Shown here: positions 39,185 to 47,229 of the stretch, piece after piece
How the letters are laid out: each line of letters begins with the position of its first letter
Position numbering within the stretch: the first letter of the stretch is position 1
Assembly: GCA_963790575.1 (NCBI GenBank)
Contig: CAWBPD010000012.1
Coordinates: forward strand, 310,001 to 374,000
From: CAVTSA01 sp963790575
GTDB taxonomy: Bacteria > Chloroflexota > Dormibacteria > Dormibacterales > Dormibacteraceae
Reading direction: 5' to 3'
Length of the DNA: 64,000 bases
The notes under the pieces: generated by a model
Seen by the model: only the letters and a program-made list of their open reading frames with translations
Database searches by the model: none
Told to the model about the DNA's origin: nothing
Program-made: the position numbers and the translations under genes

Positions 39185-40273
39185 TCAGGCTTCCTCCACC
39201 ACGCGCCCCTGCGCGATCCGCAGTACACGCGAGCGCCCGATCACGTCCTCCGGGAACGGGTCGGCCTCGACCGAGGTCACGACCACCTGGGCCCCCTCTC
39301 CCAGATGCTTGAGCAGCTGGCGGCGTCGATCCGCGTCGAGCTCGGAGAGTACGTCGTCCAGCAACAGCACCGGCGGCTCCCCCGCACGCCGCCCCACCAC
39401 CTGCGCTTCGGCGAGTTTGATCGCGACCACCGCGGTGCGCTGCTGTCCCTGCGAAGCGTAGGCACGGGTGTCGCGGCCGGCGAGCGTGATCGCCAGGTCG
39501 TCGCGGTGCGGGCCGACCGTGGTCACTCCCCGCCTCACGTCGTCACGGCGGGCCTCGGCGATTGCGGTCGGCAGGTCGGACGGTGGTCCCAGGTAGCGCA
39601 GCTCCAGACGCTCGCCGGGTGCGATGCTCTCATGCGCGACCGCCGCCGCCGCCGCGAGCTCGACCGCCGCGCCCGCGCGGGCCTCCACCAGCTGGGTGGC
39701 GAAGTGGCACAGCTCCAGGTCCCACACCTCCAGCTCGCTGGTCGAGGCTTCCTGGGACTGGACGCGCCGCAGCAGGTGGTTCCGCTGCTCGACCACCCGC
39801 GTATACCGGCTCAGCGCCCGGGCGTAGCCGGGTTCGATCTGAACCAGCATTTGATTGAGCAGCCGGCGGCGGTGTTCCGGCCCCGCCTTCGCCAGGTTCA
39901 GGTCGTCGGGCCAGAACAGGGCCACGCCGAACGTGCCCGGGAGATCGACCGCCCGGCGCGGCTGCCCGTCGACCACGATGCGTCGCTTGGCTCGCGTCTG
40001 CCCGGTTCGCTCCAGTTCGATCCGCACCTGACGCCGCCGGCCGCCTCGTTCGACGACGCCGTCCACACGAGCCTGGTCCGCGACCGGGCCGATCAGCTCC
40101 ACCTCGCGCCGAGCGCGCGGAGAGCTGGAGAGCGCAAGGAGGGCGATGGACTCCAACAGGTTGGTCTTTCCCTGCCCGTTCCGCCCCAGGAACACATTCA
40201 GGTGCGCTGATGGCTCCAGGTCCAACCAGGCATAGTTCCGGTAGTTGCGGAGGGCCAGAGAGACCAAGCGCAT
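39185..40273 (-). CDS. recF: DNA replication and repair protein RecF
   Basis: A 362-residue SMC-like ATPase that helps load RecA at gaps. Motifs: MRLVSLALRNYRNYAWLDLEP, VFLGRNGQGKTNLLESIALLAL (Walker A), VALFWPDDLNL, GPHRDDLAI, YASQGQQRTAVVAIKLAEA (signature) and LLLDDVLSELDADRR (Walker B). The ATG at 40273 gives the standard N-terminus; a GTG at 40285 is in frame. It lies in the dnaA-dnaN-recF order, but repeat copy 4 is inserted between dnaN and recF, so separate transcription or read-through of the repeat is required. Confidence 0.96.
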   Translation of the reverse strand: MRLVSLALRNYRNYAWLDLEPSAHLNVFLGRNGQGKTNLLESIALLALSSSPRARREVELIGPVADQARVDGVVERGGRRRQVRIELERTGQTRAKRRIVVDGQPRRAVDLPGTFGVALFWPDDLNLAKAGPEHRRRLLNQMLVQIEPGYARALSRYTRVVEQRNHLLRRVQSQEASTSELEVWDLELCHFATQLVEARAGAAVELAAAAAVAHESIAPGERLELRYLGPPSDLPTAIAEARRDDVRRGVTTVGPHRDDLAITLAGRDTRAYASQGQQRTAVVAIKLAEAQVVGRRAGEPPVLLLDDVLSELDADRRRQLLKHLGEGAQVVVTSVEADPFPEDVIGRSRVLRIAQGRVVEEA

Positions 40274-40300
40274 CTCAGACACCAAGGGGCCTGGCTGCGA

Positions 40301-40570
40301 TTGACTTCGGGCTGACGCCCGATATGACGTGCTCTCGAAACGACGGAGACGCGGCCGGACCTCGAGAGCGGTCCGCGCTTGTTGCGGGGTGCGGAATTTG
40401 TTTTACCCCGGGAGGGCACGGCCCCCCTGGACCCCCCCGGCGGCTTCGCCGCCGATCCCTGCCGGGTCCGCGGTGGTCGCTGCTCGCGTGACGTGCTGCT
40501 GGCTCGCGTCGGGCTGACGCCCGAGCTGGCGCCCGCTTCTGCGAGTCGGCAAGACTCCTGCGGGATCTCC
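40301..40570 (+). repeat. Dispersed structured repeat, copy 4
   Basis: Lies in the 382-bp gap 40274-40655 between dnaN and recF, opposite to their direction. It has CGGGCTGACGCCCGATAT, CGGAATTTGTTTTACCCCGG, the GGGAGGGCACGGCCC hairpin, GGCGGCTTCGCCGCC (40439-40453), CGGGCTGACGCCCGAGCTGG and a GAGTCGGCAAGACTCCTGCG end. It interrupts an otherwise conserved replication gene string. Confidence 0.87.
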
Positions 40571-40655
40571 ACCGGTCGATACGGGTCATCTGCAGCGCCC
40601 GCGCGTCGGCCCTCATCGAGCACCGGCAGCCTGCTCGCTCGGACGTCCCGACGCC

Positions 40656-41774
40656 TCACATGGCCACGCGGACGGGCATGATCACGTACAGGTAGTCCGC
40701 CTGGTCGGGCTCCGTGATCAGGCCCGGCGACAGTGGACCGTCGAAGCGGAATTCCACCGTCTCCGACTGGATCACCGTCAGCGCGTCCAGCACATAGCGG
40801 GCGTTGAACGCGATCTGAACGTCTTCTCCCTCCACGTCGGCCGCCAGCTCGGCGCGGCTGTCGCCGACCTCGTTGGTCATCGCCGAGAGCACCAGCGTCC
40901 CGGCGGCCACGCGGAGACGGATCACGTTGGCCGAGTCGCGCGCGAACAGGGAGACCGCGCGAACCGTCTGCGTCACCTCCGCCGTCGGCACCCGCACCCG
41001 CGTCGAAGATTTGTTCGGGATCACCTGTTGGTAGTTGGGGAAGCCCCCGTCGATCAGGCGCGACGTCACCTCGGCGCCCCCGGCGCGGAAGAAGATCTGA
41101 TTGCGGGCTCCCGAGACCACCACCGAGAGAGGATCCGGCTCGCCGCGCAGCGCGCGGGCCAGCTCGCCCAGCGCTTTTGCGGGGACGATGAGCCGGGCTT
41201 CGAGCCCTGTCGAGTCGGCTCCGCTCGCGAGCTTCCGCTCGGCCAGGCGATGACCGTCGGTGGCCACGATCGTGAGCTCCGCACCCCGGATGTCAAGCAG
41301 CTCGCCGGTGAGCACCGGGCGAGCCTCGTCGGTTGAGGCCGCCATCTGCGTCTGCTCGATGGCGACGATCAGCTGCTGCTGCGGGAGCTCCAAACGATCA
41401 CCCTCGTCGGGGCTGGGACTGGGCGGAAACTCGTCCGCCTCGATGCACTTGACGTGGGTGTCGAACCTCCCGCAGCGGAGGCTGAGCATCTGGGTCGAGG
41501 GGTCCAACTGCAGGTCCAGCGGCTCGTCGGGAAGGCTGCCCACGAACTCGGTCAAGAGCCGCGCCGGAACCGTGGTTCCGCCCTCCTCCTGGACCTCGGC
41601 GGCGACGACCTTGCGAATCCCGATCTCAAGGTTGGTGGCCGTGAGCGCGAGTCCCTGATCGGTCGTCTCCAGGAGCACGTTGCTGAGGATGGGCAGCGTG
41701 GAGCGGGCGGAGATGGCGCGCGACACGGTCTGCAGGGCCTGGGTCAGATGTGCCGGCTGACAGGTGACTCTCAA
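40656..41774 (-). CDS. dnaN: DNA polymerase III beta subunit (sliding clamp)
   Basis: A 372-residue sliding clamp that tethers polymerase III to DNA. Recognisable segments: LTQALQTVSRAISARSTLPILSNVLLE at the N-terminus, LTGELLDIRGAELTIVATDGHRLAERKL, INKS-like IPNKSSTRVRV, FNARYVLDAL and the C-terminal DYLYVIMPVRV, the usual end. The TTG start is set by AAGGAG 6 nt upstream. The gene follows dnaA by 256 bp, and its stop faces repeat copy 4. Confidence 0.97.
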   Translation of the reverse strand: MRVTCQPAHLTQALQTVSRAISARSTLPILSNVLLETTDQGLALTATNLEIGIRKVVAAEVQEEGGTTVPARLLTEFVGSLPDEPLDLQLDPSTQMLSLRCGRFDTHVKCIEADEFPPSPSPDEGDRLELPQQQLIVAIEQTQMAASTDEARPVLTGELLDIRGAELTIVATDGHRLAERKLASGADSTGLEARLIVPAKALGELARALRGEPDPLSVVVSGARNQIFFRAGGAEVTSRLIDGGFPNYQQVIPNKSSTRVRVPTAEVTQTVRAVSLFARDSANVIRLRVAAGTLVLSAMTNEVGDSRAELAADVEGEDVQIAFNARYVLDALTVIQSETVEFRFDGPLSPGLITEPDQADYLYVIMPVRVAM

Positions 41775-41848
41775 CGTGTGCTCCTTGGAACCCCCAGGGG
41801 AAGACGGTTTCCACGAGTCTTTGGAATCGTCGTCTCCTTCGTCGGGGG

Positions 41849-41865
41849 TGTGGATTGTGTGGAAG
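41849..41865. repeat. Two DnaA-box-like sequences between dnaA and dnaN
   Basis: TGTGGATTG (41849-41857) and TGTGGAAGT (41857-41865) share a base and match the reverse of the DnaA box TTATCCACA at most positions. They lie in the 256-bp dnaA-dnaN gap, which may be part of the origin or an autoregulatory region. No gene is seen in the gap. Confidence 0.5.
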
Positions 41866-42030
41866 TGCCGTTCGGACCCAACTGCGACGGGTGGTGCAAA
41901 AGGATAGGTGAATGCTCGGAGATTCCGGTGCGGTTAACGGCCGGGGTGTGGAACGCCACCCTGGCGCGAACGCTCTGCCCCAGAAGCGAGACGTTGTTCC
42001 CCAAGGGCCTGTGCAGAGGCGGCACGCGCC

Positions 42031-43425
42031 CTAGGCCTCCTCGTAGATGCGCTGGCGCAGGGTCCGGATGTCGTCGTACAGCCGGCCTGACTCCTGAGCT
42101 TCGGTCTGGATCTTGTCGATCGAGTGCAGGGCGGTCGTGTGGTCTCTACCGAACGCCTGCCCGATGACGGGGAGCGAGGACGGTGTCTCCTCGCGGATCA
42201 GGTACATCGCGACCTGGCGCGGGAAGACGATGTGCTTGTCGCGCCGCTTGGACTTCATGTCCTCCACCGAGACCCCGTAGTAATCGGCGACCACCTGCTG
42301 GATCCGGACGATGGTGAGCGGCCGGCGTGTGCTCGCCGGGATGATGTCGGCCAACAGCTGCGTCGCCTCCTCCAGGCCCACCTCACGCTGATGGATGGCG
42401 GCGAAAGCGAGGACGCGGGTGAGTGCCCCCTCCAGCTCCCGGATGTTCTTCTGCACCTTGTGCGCGATGAAGGTGAGGACAGGTTCCGCCAGCCGATCCT
42501 GGTGAGCGCCGAGCTTGGACTTCAAGATCGCGTATCGGGTTTCGAAGTCGGGGGGCAGGATGTCCACCAGCAGGCCTTGCTCGAACCGCGAGCGCATCCG
42601 GTCCTCCAGGCTCTCGATTTCGCGGGGAGGCCGGTCGGAGGAGATCACGATCTGCTTGTTCAGCTCCTGCAGGGTGTTGAAGGTGTGAAAGAACTCCTCC
42701 TTGCTCCGGTCCTTGCCGGTCAGGAACTGGATGTCGTCGATCAGCAGCACGTCCACGGTGCGGAAGCGGCCGCGGATCTCAGGCATCCGTGCCTTCTGGA
42801 TGCCCATGATGACGTCGTTGGTGAACTGCTCGGTGGTGAGGTAGCGCACCCGGCGGTCGGGAAAGTGCTCGATGACCGCGTGCCCGATGGCCTGCATCAG
42901 GTGCGTCTTGCCGAGTCCCACGCCGCCATACAGAAAGAGCGGGTTGTAGGTGTCGCCCGGCCCCTCGGCAACGGCCTTGGCGGCGGCATGGGCGAAGCGG
43001 GAATTGTTGCCGACCACGAAGTTGGAGAACCGGAACCGCTCGTTCAGGCCTGAAGACTCGAGGCTGGGATGGATCGCCGGCCGCAGTGGGTGGTGGTGCT
43101 CGGCGGCCGGAGCCGGGAGCGGTGAATCACCCGCTGTGGGCAGGGTCGCGGGCTCCGCCTGGGGCGGGTCGCCCTGCCCGGGGACGACCACGAAATCGAG
43201 TTGGATCTCGCCACCTCCCAGGACCGCCTGCAGAGTCTCCCGGATCAGTCCACTGAATCGGTCCTCGAGCCAGGCCTTGGCCAGTTTGCTGGGTACCCCG
43301 ATCTGATAGCAGCCGCCCTGCTCATCGATCAGACGGGTCCGTTTGACCCAGGTGTTGTAGGTGGGCTTGGCGAGCTGGAAACTCAATTCCTCCTGGACCG
43401 ACGCCCAGAGCTGATCCGTATGCAC
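42031..43425 (-). CDS. dnaA: Chromosomal replication initiator protein DnaA
   Basis: A 464-residue initiator. Domain I (about 1-80: WASVQEELSFQLAKPTYNTWV), a Pro-rich domain II (81-120), the AAA+ domain with GGVGLGKTHL near residue 168 and VDVLLIDDIQFLTGK, and the C-terminal DNA-binding helix-turn-helix ending VIGQAFGRDHTTALHSIDKI. The GTG at 43425 is chosen because AAAGGAG lies 5 nt upstream; an in-frame ATG five codons earlier contains that ribosome site and is unlikely. It is transcribed away from the probable origin at 43426-44075. Confidence 0.97.
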   Translation of the reverse strand: MHTDQLWASVQEELSFQLAKPTYNTWVKRTRLIDEQGGCYQIGVPSKLAKAWLEDRFSGLIRETLQAVLGGGEIQLDFVVVPGQGDPPQAEPATLPTAGDSPLPAPAAEHHHPLRPAIHPSLESSGLNERFRFSNFVVGNNSRFAHAAAKAVAEGPGDTYNPLFLYGGVGLGKTHLMQAIGHAVIEHFPDRRVRYLTTEQFTNDVIMGIQKARMPEIRGRFRTVDVLLIDDIQFLTGKDRSKEEFFHTFNTLQELNKQIVISSDRPPREIESLEDRMRSRFEQGLLVDILPPDFETRYAILKSKLGAHQDRLAEPVLTFIAHKVQKNIRELEGALTRVLAFAAIHQREVGLEEATQLLADIIPASTRRPLTIVRIQQVVADYYGVSVEDMKSKRRDKHIVFPRQVAMYLIREETPSSLPVIGQAFGRDHTTALHSIDKIQTEAQESGRLYDDIRTLRQRIYEEA

Positions 43426-43895
43426 GCGATCTCCTTTCATCCCGAGCCTGTGGAAAACCCATATCTTCGCGCCGTGCGATCCTGCCCAGGACGTGCACAG
43501 TCGTCGTCTGTGCGGAACGGGAGCATTCGAGCCGGTCCGTTGGGGAAAACAGGACCGTTTGGGGGAGAACCTGTGGAAAACCTGCTCGAGACTTCCTGCC
43601 TTCCTGCGCCGACCGCCGGGCCTGCACGGTCCGAACCGAACAGACCTTGGCGGACTGGGTCGAAACCCGGTCCCGCATGAAGGCACCGCCCCTGGTGAAA
43701 TCCTGTGGAAAACCGGCCCCTCAGGGCTGCTTTTCGTCACGTCGCCGAACAACTGCTCGCGGAACGGCCAGACCGAAAACGCATGAGGGATTGCGGGGAT
43801 AGCGTGGGCTATGTCGCAACAGGTCGTGGAGGTGTCGGGCAGAAGCGCTGCCTGGCGGTGCTCGTGATCCGCTCCGGAGTGCAAAGCCTAGCAAA

Positions 43896-43960
43896 GCGCC
43901 GGGCGCGTCGCAATGGGCGAAATGCCCATTGAGAGGCTCTTGTTGGACTCCGCCCGGCGC
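43896..43960. repeat. Nested inverted repeats in the origin region
   Basis: Outer arms GCGCCGGGCG (43896-43905) and CGCCCGGCGC (43951-43960) are perfect. Inside them CAATGGGC (43911-43918) and GCCCATTG (43924-43931) form a perfect 8-bp stem with a 5-nt loop. This lies between the DnaA-box-like repeats and the rpmH promoter and could be a terminator or a protein-binding structure. Confidence 0.6.
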
Positions 43961-43975
43961 CTGCCAGAGCGTCCT

Positions 43976-44003
43976 TTGCCGGCCCCGGCGGGGCTGGTAG
44001 AGT
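43976..44003 (+). promoter_or_regulatory. Promoter for rpmH
   Basis: -35 TTGCCG (43976-43981), 16-bp spacer, -10 TAGAGT (43998-44003). Start of transcription near 44010 gives a leader of about 65 nt, so this is not a leaderless promoter. Confidence 0.6.
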
Positions 44004-44075
44004 GGGCCGGTCCATGGGGGCTCAGGTGCCCTTGTTTTCGCGCGCGTGGGCGCGCCCACCGAAGAGGTTCGAGCC

Positions 44076-44210
44076 ATCAAGCGCACGTATCAGCCAAAAA
44101 AGCGCTACCGCAAGCGGGTACACGGGTTCCTGGTCAAGATGCGGAGTCCGGGGGGCCGCCGTATCCTCCGCGACCGTCGCCGCAAGGGCCGCCACCAGCT
44201 GACCCCGTAA
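44076..44210 (+). CDS. rpmH: 50S ribosomal protein L34, apparent ATC start codon
   Basis: A 44-residue L34: after the initiator the sequence runs KRTYQPKKRYRKRVHGFLVK and ends GRHQLTP. L34 universally begins MKRTYQP, and here the Met position is ATC. GAAGAGG lies 8 nt upstream, exactly where a ribosome site should be. The nearest conventional in-frame start is GTG 44046, which would add ten residues (VGAPTEEVRA) unknown in L34 and has no ribosome site. Either ATC is used, as known for infC, or the base is a sequencing error. rnpA follows 21 bp later. Confidence 0.9.
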   Translation: MKRTYQPKKRYRKRVHGFLVKMRSPGGRRILRDRRRKGRHQLTP

Positions 44211-44231
44211 GCGTCGCGGCCGCGGCGAGGC

Positions 44232-44597
44232 GTGAAGAAGCGGAACCGGCTGCTGCGCGGGGCCGACTTCCAGCGGGTGCTGCTGGGGCGGCCTGTCTTC
44301 AGCGGTCGGACGATCCTTGCCTTCGCAACCGTCGACCGCCGTCCCGAGCTTCGCCCGCCGGGCGTGGCGGTGCGGGTCGGCGTGGCGGCGGCGCGCGGGA
44401 TCAGCGGTGCGGTGGCGCGCAATCGTGCCAAACGCCGGCTGCGCGAGGCGGTGCGCGTATCGTTGCCGGCTGGTTTGGGGGGCCGCCGAATGGGTAACCC
44501 TTACGACGTGGTCGTGATCGCTCGTTCCGCCGCCCTGACCGCACCGCAGGAGCGGATCACCGCCGAGGTGCGGAGGGTGTGGGAGCGGCTCGACTGA
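44232..44597 (+). CDS. rnpA: Ribonuclease P protein component
   Basis: A 121-residue basic protein that binds the RNase P RNA and helps process tRNA 5' ends. The N-terminus KKRNRLLRGADFQRVL and the core VGVAAARGISGAVARNRAKRRLREAVR carry the RNR signature. The start is GTG at 44232. It follows rpmH and its stop shares one base with the yidD start (TGATG). The order rpmH-rnpA-yidD-yidC-jag is the widely conserved origin cluster. Confidence 0.95.
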   Translation: MKKRNRLLRGADFQRVLLGRPVFSGRTILAFATVDRRPELRPPGVAVRVGVAAARGISGAVARNRAKRRLREAVRVSLPAGLGGRRMGNPYDVVVIARSAALTAPQERITAEVRRVWERLD

Positions 44598-44806
44598 TGA
44601 CACGCGTGGTGCTGGTCCTGATTCGCGCGTACCAGCTCACGCTTTCCCCCTTGCTCGGGAACTCATGCCGGTATGAGCCGTCTTGCTCCCGGTACACTTA
44701 CGAAGCCGTTCAACGGTACGGCTGGGCCAAGGGATCGTGGATGGGCGTGAAACGGATCGCCCGCTGCCATCCGTTCGCCAGGGGCGGTTATGACCCAGTA
44801 CCTTGA
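44597..44806 (+). CDS. yidD: Membrane protein insertion efficiency factor YidD
   Basis: A 69-residue peripheral membrane protein that assists YidC-dependent insertion. Signature: LIRAYQLTLSPLLGNSCRYEPSCSRYTYEAVQRYG followed by KGSWMGVKRIARCHPFARGGYDPVP, with the conserved cysteines. The ATG overlaps the rnpA stop by one base. Its own TGA overlaps a TTG that may start yidC. Confidence 0.95.
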   Translation: MTRVVLVLIRAYQLTLSPLLGNSCRYEPSCSRYTYEAVQRYGWAKGSWMGVKRIARCHPFARGGYDPVP

Positions 44807-46071
44807 CGGCGGCGGCCCGCCAGGTGCCGTGCAGAGGAGCCACTGAAATCATCGAACTAGCGAGCGCCTTCGGGGGCCTGTTCAACATCTTCCTGCCCAT
44901 CCACCAGTTGTGGTGGGCGGTCCTCGGCGTCCCCATCTCGTGGGGACTGCGAGTCGTCTACCAGTTCTTCGACGGCATCCCGGTCCTGAACGCGATCGGT
45001 GCCTACGGCCTCGCCATCATCGTGGTGACGGCGGTCATCAAGCTGATCCTCTCACCGCTTTACGAGTATCAGATCCGCGCCGGCCGCCGGACCATGCTGC
45101 AGCAACGCGCGCTCGCACCCGAGTTGGCAGAGCTGCGGAAGAAGCACAAGGGCGACCCGCAGCGGCTCAATCAGGCCACCATGGAGCTGTACCGGGAGCG
45201 CGGCATCAACCCGCTCTCCTCGATGTCTGGCTGTCTGCCCTCCCTGATCCAGCTGCCGATCCTCTCCGTGCTGTACTGGGTGTTCCGCGACGCTCAGAAG
45301 GACTCGGATGTCGTCAAGGACAACTTCCTTTTCATTCCCCATCTGAACGCCTTCCCCAGCTCGATGCCGCTGATCCACGGCCTGCCGATTCCGAGCCCGG
45401 TTTACCTGCTCCTTCCGATCCTGGCGGCGGTGACGACCTACATCCAGTCGCGGATGATGCAGCAGCCGAAGAACCCGGTGGCGTCGGAGCAGGAGCAGCA
45501 GACCGCAACGATGATGAAATCGATGCAGTACCTGATGCCGGTGATGATCCTCATCTTCTCGCTTCAGGTGCCGGCGGGGCTGGCGCTCTACTGGTTCATC
45601 TCCAACTGCATCGCGATCGGCCAGCAGTACCGCGTCAACGGGTGGGGCGGGCTGCGTCCCAAGGAGCAGCTGGTGGCCTACGAGAAGGCGCTCCAGGAGG
45701 CCGGCTACGGACCCGGTCCCCGATCGTCGGCGAGCGGGGACAAGATCGTCGCCAAGCGCAGCTCGTCGGGGCGGACGCTGTCCATGCCGGCCCCGAGCGG
45801 AGCCGGCGCGGGTAGCGTGGCCCCTTCCGGGTCCGGGTCGAGCTCGGGTTCGGGTGCGGGCTCGGGAGGGCGCAACCAGGGCCGCGCTGGGAACGGCAAG
45901 AACACGGTGCAGAACAACAATGGTGGGGGTGGGTCCGCGAACAGAAGCGGCAACGGGAAGGGGGCAGCGCGAGCGTCGGTGGGCGCACCGTCCGGGGCAC
46001 GGGGCGCACGCTCGCAGTCGTCGGGAGCGAATAAGCGCGCCTCATCGAAACGCACAAGGAAGCCGAAATGA
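44803..46071 (+). CDS. yidC: Membrane protein insertase YidC/Oxa1
   Basis: An insertase of up to 422 residues with about five hydrophobic segments: a first near WWAVLGVPISWGLRVVYQFF, then GAYGLAIIVVTAVIKLILSPL, SLIQLPILSVLYWVF, PVYLLLPILAAVTTYI and YLMPVMILIFSLQVPAGLALYWFIS. It has no large periplasmic domain, as in Gram-positive-type YidC. The last 120 residues are low-complexity Gly/Ser/Asn and very basic (SSKRTRKPK), suited to ribosome binding. Start is uncertain: TTG 44803 overlaps yidD as TTGA, but AGAGGAG at 44833-44839 points to ATC 44848 (8 nt away). jag follows with an ATGA overlap. Confidence 0.93.
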   Translation: MTAAARQVPCRGATEIIELASAFGGLFNIFLPIHQLWWAVLGVPISWGLRVVYQFFDGIPVLNAIGAYGLAIIVVTAVIKLILSPLYEYQIRAGRRTMLQQRALAPELAELRKKHKGDPQRLNQATMELYRERGINPLSSMSGCLPSLIQLPILSVLYWVFRDAQKDSDVVKDNFLFIPHLNAFPSSMPLIHGLPIPSPVYLLLPILAAVTTYIQSRMMQQPKNPVASEQEQQTATMMKSMQYLMPVMILIFSLQVPAGLALYWFISNCIAIGQQYRVNGWGGLRPKEQLVAYEKALQEAGYGPGPRSSASGDKIVAKRSSSGRTLSMPAPSGAGAGSVAPSGSGSSSGSGAGSGGRNQGRAGNGKNTVQNNNGGGGSANRSGNGKGAARASVGAPSGARGARSQSSGANKRASSKRTRKPK

Positions 46072-46820
46072 AATCCGCAGAGGGAGAGGGACGGACGGTC
46101 GACGAGGCGGTGGATGCCGCGCTCGTGGTGCTTGGGGAGAGCCGCCGCAACGTCGACGTGAAGGTGCTGAAGGAGACGCCGGACGAGGCACGGGTACAGG
46201 TGATCCTGCTCGAGCCACAGGCGACGGAGACACCGGCGCCGGCCCGGGTGCCACGATCGCGCCCGCTCGCCGCGGGACCGGCGCCCGTCAGCGCCCGACC
46301 CGCGGCAACCCCGCGGTCCACGTCCGTCGGCGGTGCCGCGCCGGCGCCGGATACGCCCGCCACCGGTGACGCCGAGACGGTACGCATCCTGGTCCGGCAG
46401 CTCTTGGAGCGCATGGGAGTTCGTGCCGACGTCACCGCGCACGAGTCGAGTGAGTCGATCCAGGTCGATATCTCCGGACGTGATCTGGGCATGTTGATCG
46501 GGTGGCGCGGCGAGACCCTGCGGGCTCTCCAGACGATGACCAACCTGCTCGCGAGCCGCCACGTGGCCGCGGAGCGCCGGGTGGTGGTGGACGTCGAGAA
46601 ATACCGCCAGCGCCGCGAGAACACGGTGCGGGAGATCGCCGAACGGGCAGCGACACAGGTCAAGGTGACCGGGGACCCGATCACGCTTGACGCCATGCAG
46701 CCCTTCGAGCGCCGCGCGATCCACCTTGCGCTCCAAGACGATCCCGCCGTGACCACGGGCTCGATCGGCGAAGAGCCGGACCGGCGCGTGGTGGTGTCGC
46801 CGGCGACTCGGGACGAGTGA
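46068..46820 (+). CDS. jag: Jag / KhpB family RNA-binding protein
   Basis: A 250-residue protein. Residues 1-50 form a Jag_N domain (SAEGEGRTVDEAVDAALVVLGESRRNVDVKVL), then an Ala/Pro-rich linker, a KH domain (about 130-190: ISGRDLGMLIGWRGETLRALQTMTNLL with the GWRG loop) and an R3H domain (RENTVREIAERAATQVKV and MQPFERRAIHLAL). KhpB binds RNA and is linked to cell division and wall synthesis in Gram-positives. The ATG overlaps the yidC stop as ATGA. Confidence 0.93.
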   Translation: MKSAEGEGRTVDEAVDAALVVLGESRRNVDVKVLKETPDEARVQVILLEPQATETPAPARVPRSRPLAAGPAPVSARPAATPRSTSVGGAAPAPDTPATGDAETVRILVRQLLERMGVRADVTAHESSESIQVDISGRDLGMLIGWRGETLRALQTMTNLLASRHVAAERRVVVDVEKYRQRRENTVREIAERAATQVKVTGDPITLDAMQPFERRAIHLALQDDPAVTTGSIGEEPDRRVVVSPATRDE

Positions 46821-46845
46821 TCGGCGCCTTCGCCCCCACCTCCGC

Positions 46846-47157
46846 ATGGCGGCTCGCCTCCGGTCCTCGCTGACACGCAGCGCGGCTTCGCCCACCTCAG
46901 TGGCGAGAGCCCGCGTCCGGGCGGCGATCCGGCTCGTCGAAGCCGCGGCCGGTGACGCCGACCTGGGTTCGGTCACCCCGAGTGCCATCGCGGCCGCCAT
47001 TCGCGAGGCCAGACGCGCCCTCGACACCGGCGCGCTGACACCGTCCACCGCGGAGGTGGCGAAGCTGCTCCAAGAGGCTCTCGAGACCGTGGAAGACGGA
47101 CTCCCTCCGGACGTTACAGAGGTGCTCCTGGACCGCGCCGAACGCCTCCTTCGGTAG
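46846..47157 (+). CDS. Small helical protein of unknown function
   Basis: A 103-residue ORF beginning 25 bp after jag, at the place often held by mnmE, which it does not resemble. The sequence is Ala/Arg/Leu-rich and predicted mostly helical (VARARVRAAIRLVEAAAG, AIAAAIREARRALDTGALT, AEVAKLLQEALETVEDG). It has no membrane segment or cysteine. Its translation looks like a real protein because of the even acidic/basic pattern in the second half, and it is co-directional with jag. Function cannot be inferred. Confidence 0.5.
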   Translation: MAARLRSSLTRSAASPTSVARARVRAAIRLVEAAAGDADLGSVTPSAIAAAIREARRALDTGALTPSTAEVAKLLQEALETVEDGLPPDVTEVLLDRAERLLR

Positions 47158-47215
47158 CTCTGCGCCGCCCATCCGGAGTCGAGCGGTGTGCGTCCGGCGG
47201 CGTCCGGAACCCTCC

Positions 47216-47221
47216 TATACT
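47216..47221 (+). promoter_or_regulatory. -10 element TATACT, leaderless type, for the M16 peptidase gene
   Basis: A consensus-like TATACT is followed by 8 nt and the ATG at 47230, with no ribosome-binding site between. Confidence 0.55.
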
Positions 47222-47229
47222 CGGGCGTC

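Larger units (their letters stand above)
43426..44075. other. Probable replication origin region (oriC) between dnaA and rpmH
   Basis: A 650-bp gap with no convincing gene. It holds three identical CCTGTGGAAAACC sequences at 43447-43459, 43570-43582 and 43702-43714, spaced 123 and 132 bp. Their reverse reads GGTTTTCCACAGG, a variant of the DnaA box. A relative, TGGGGAAAACAGG, lies at 43541. The right part has nested inverted repeats and the rpmH promoter. No strongly AT-rich unwinding segment is obvious. Confidence 0.75.

Noticed and set aside
43705..43932. ORFs of 60-100 residues within the dnaA-rpmH gap
   Set aside because: They cross the DnaA-box-like repeats and inverted repeats, have no ribosome site and no family likeness.
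43913..44497. 194-residue plus-strand ORF covering rpmH and rnpA
   Set aside because: It is a shadow frame: the L34 and RnpA proteins are in other frames and match their families.
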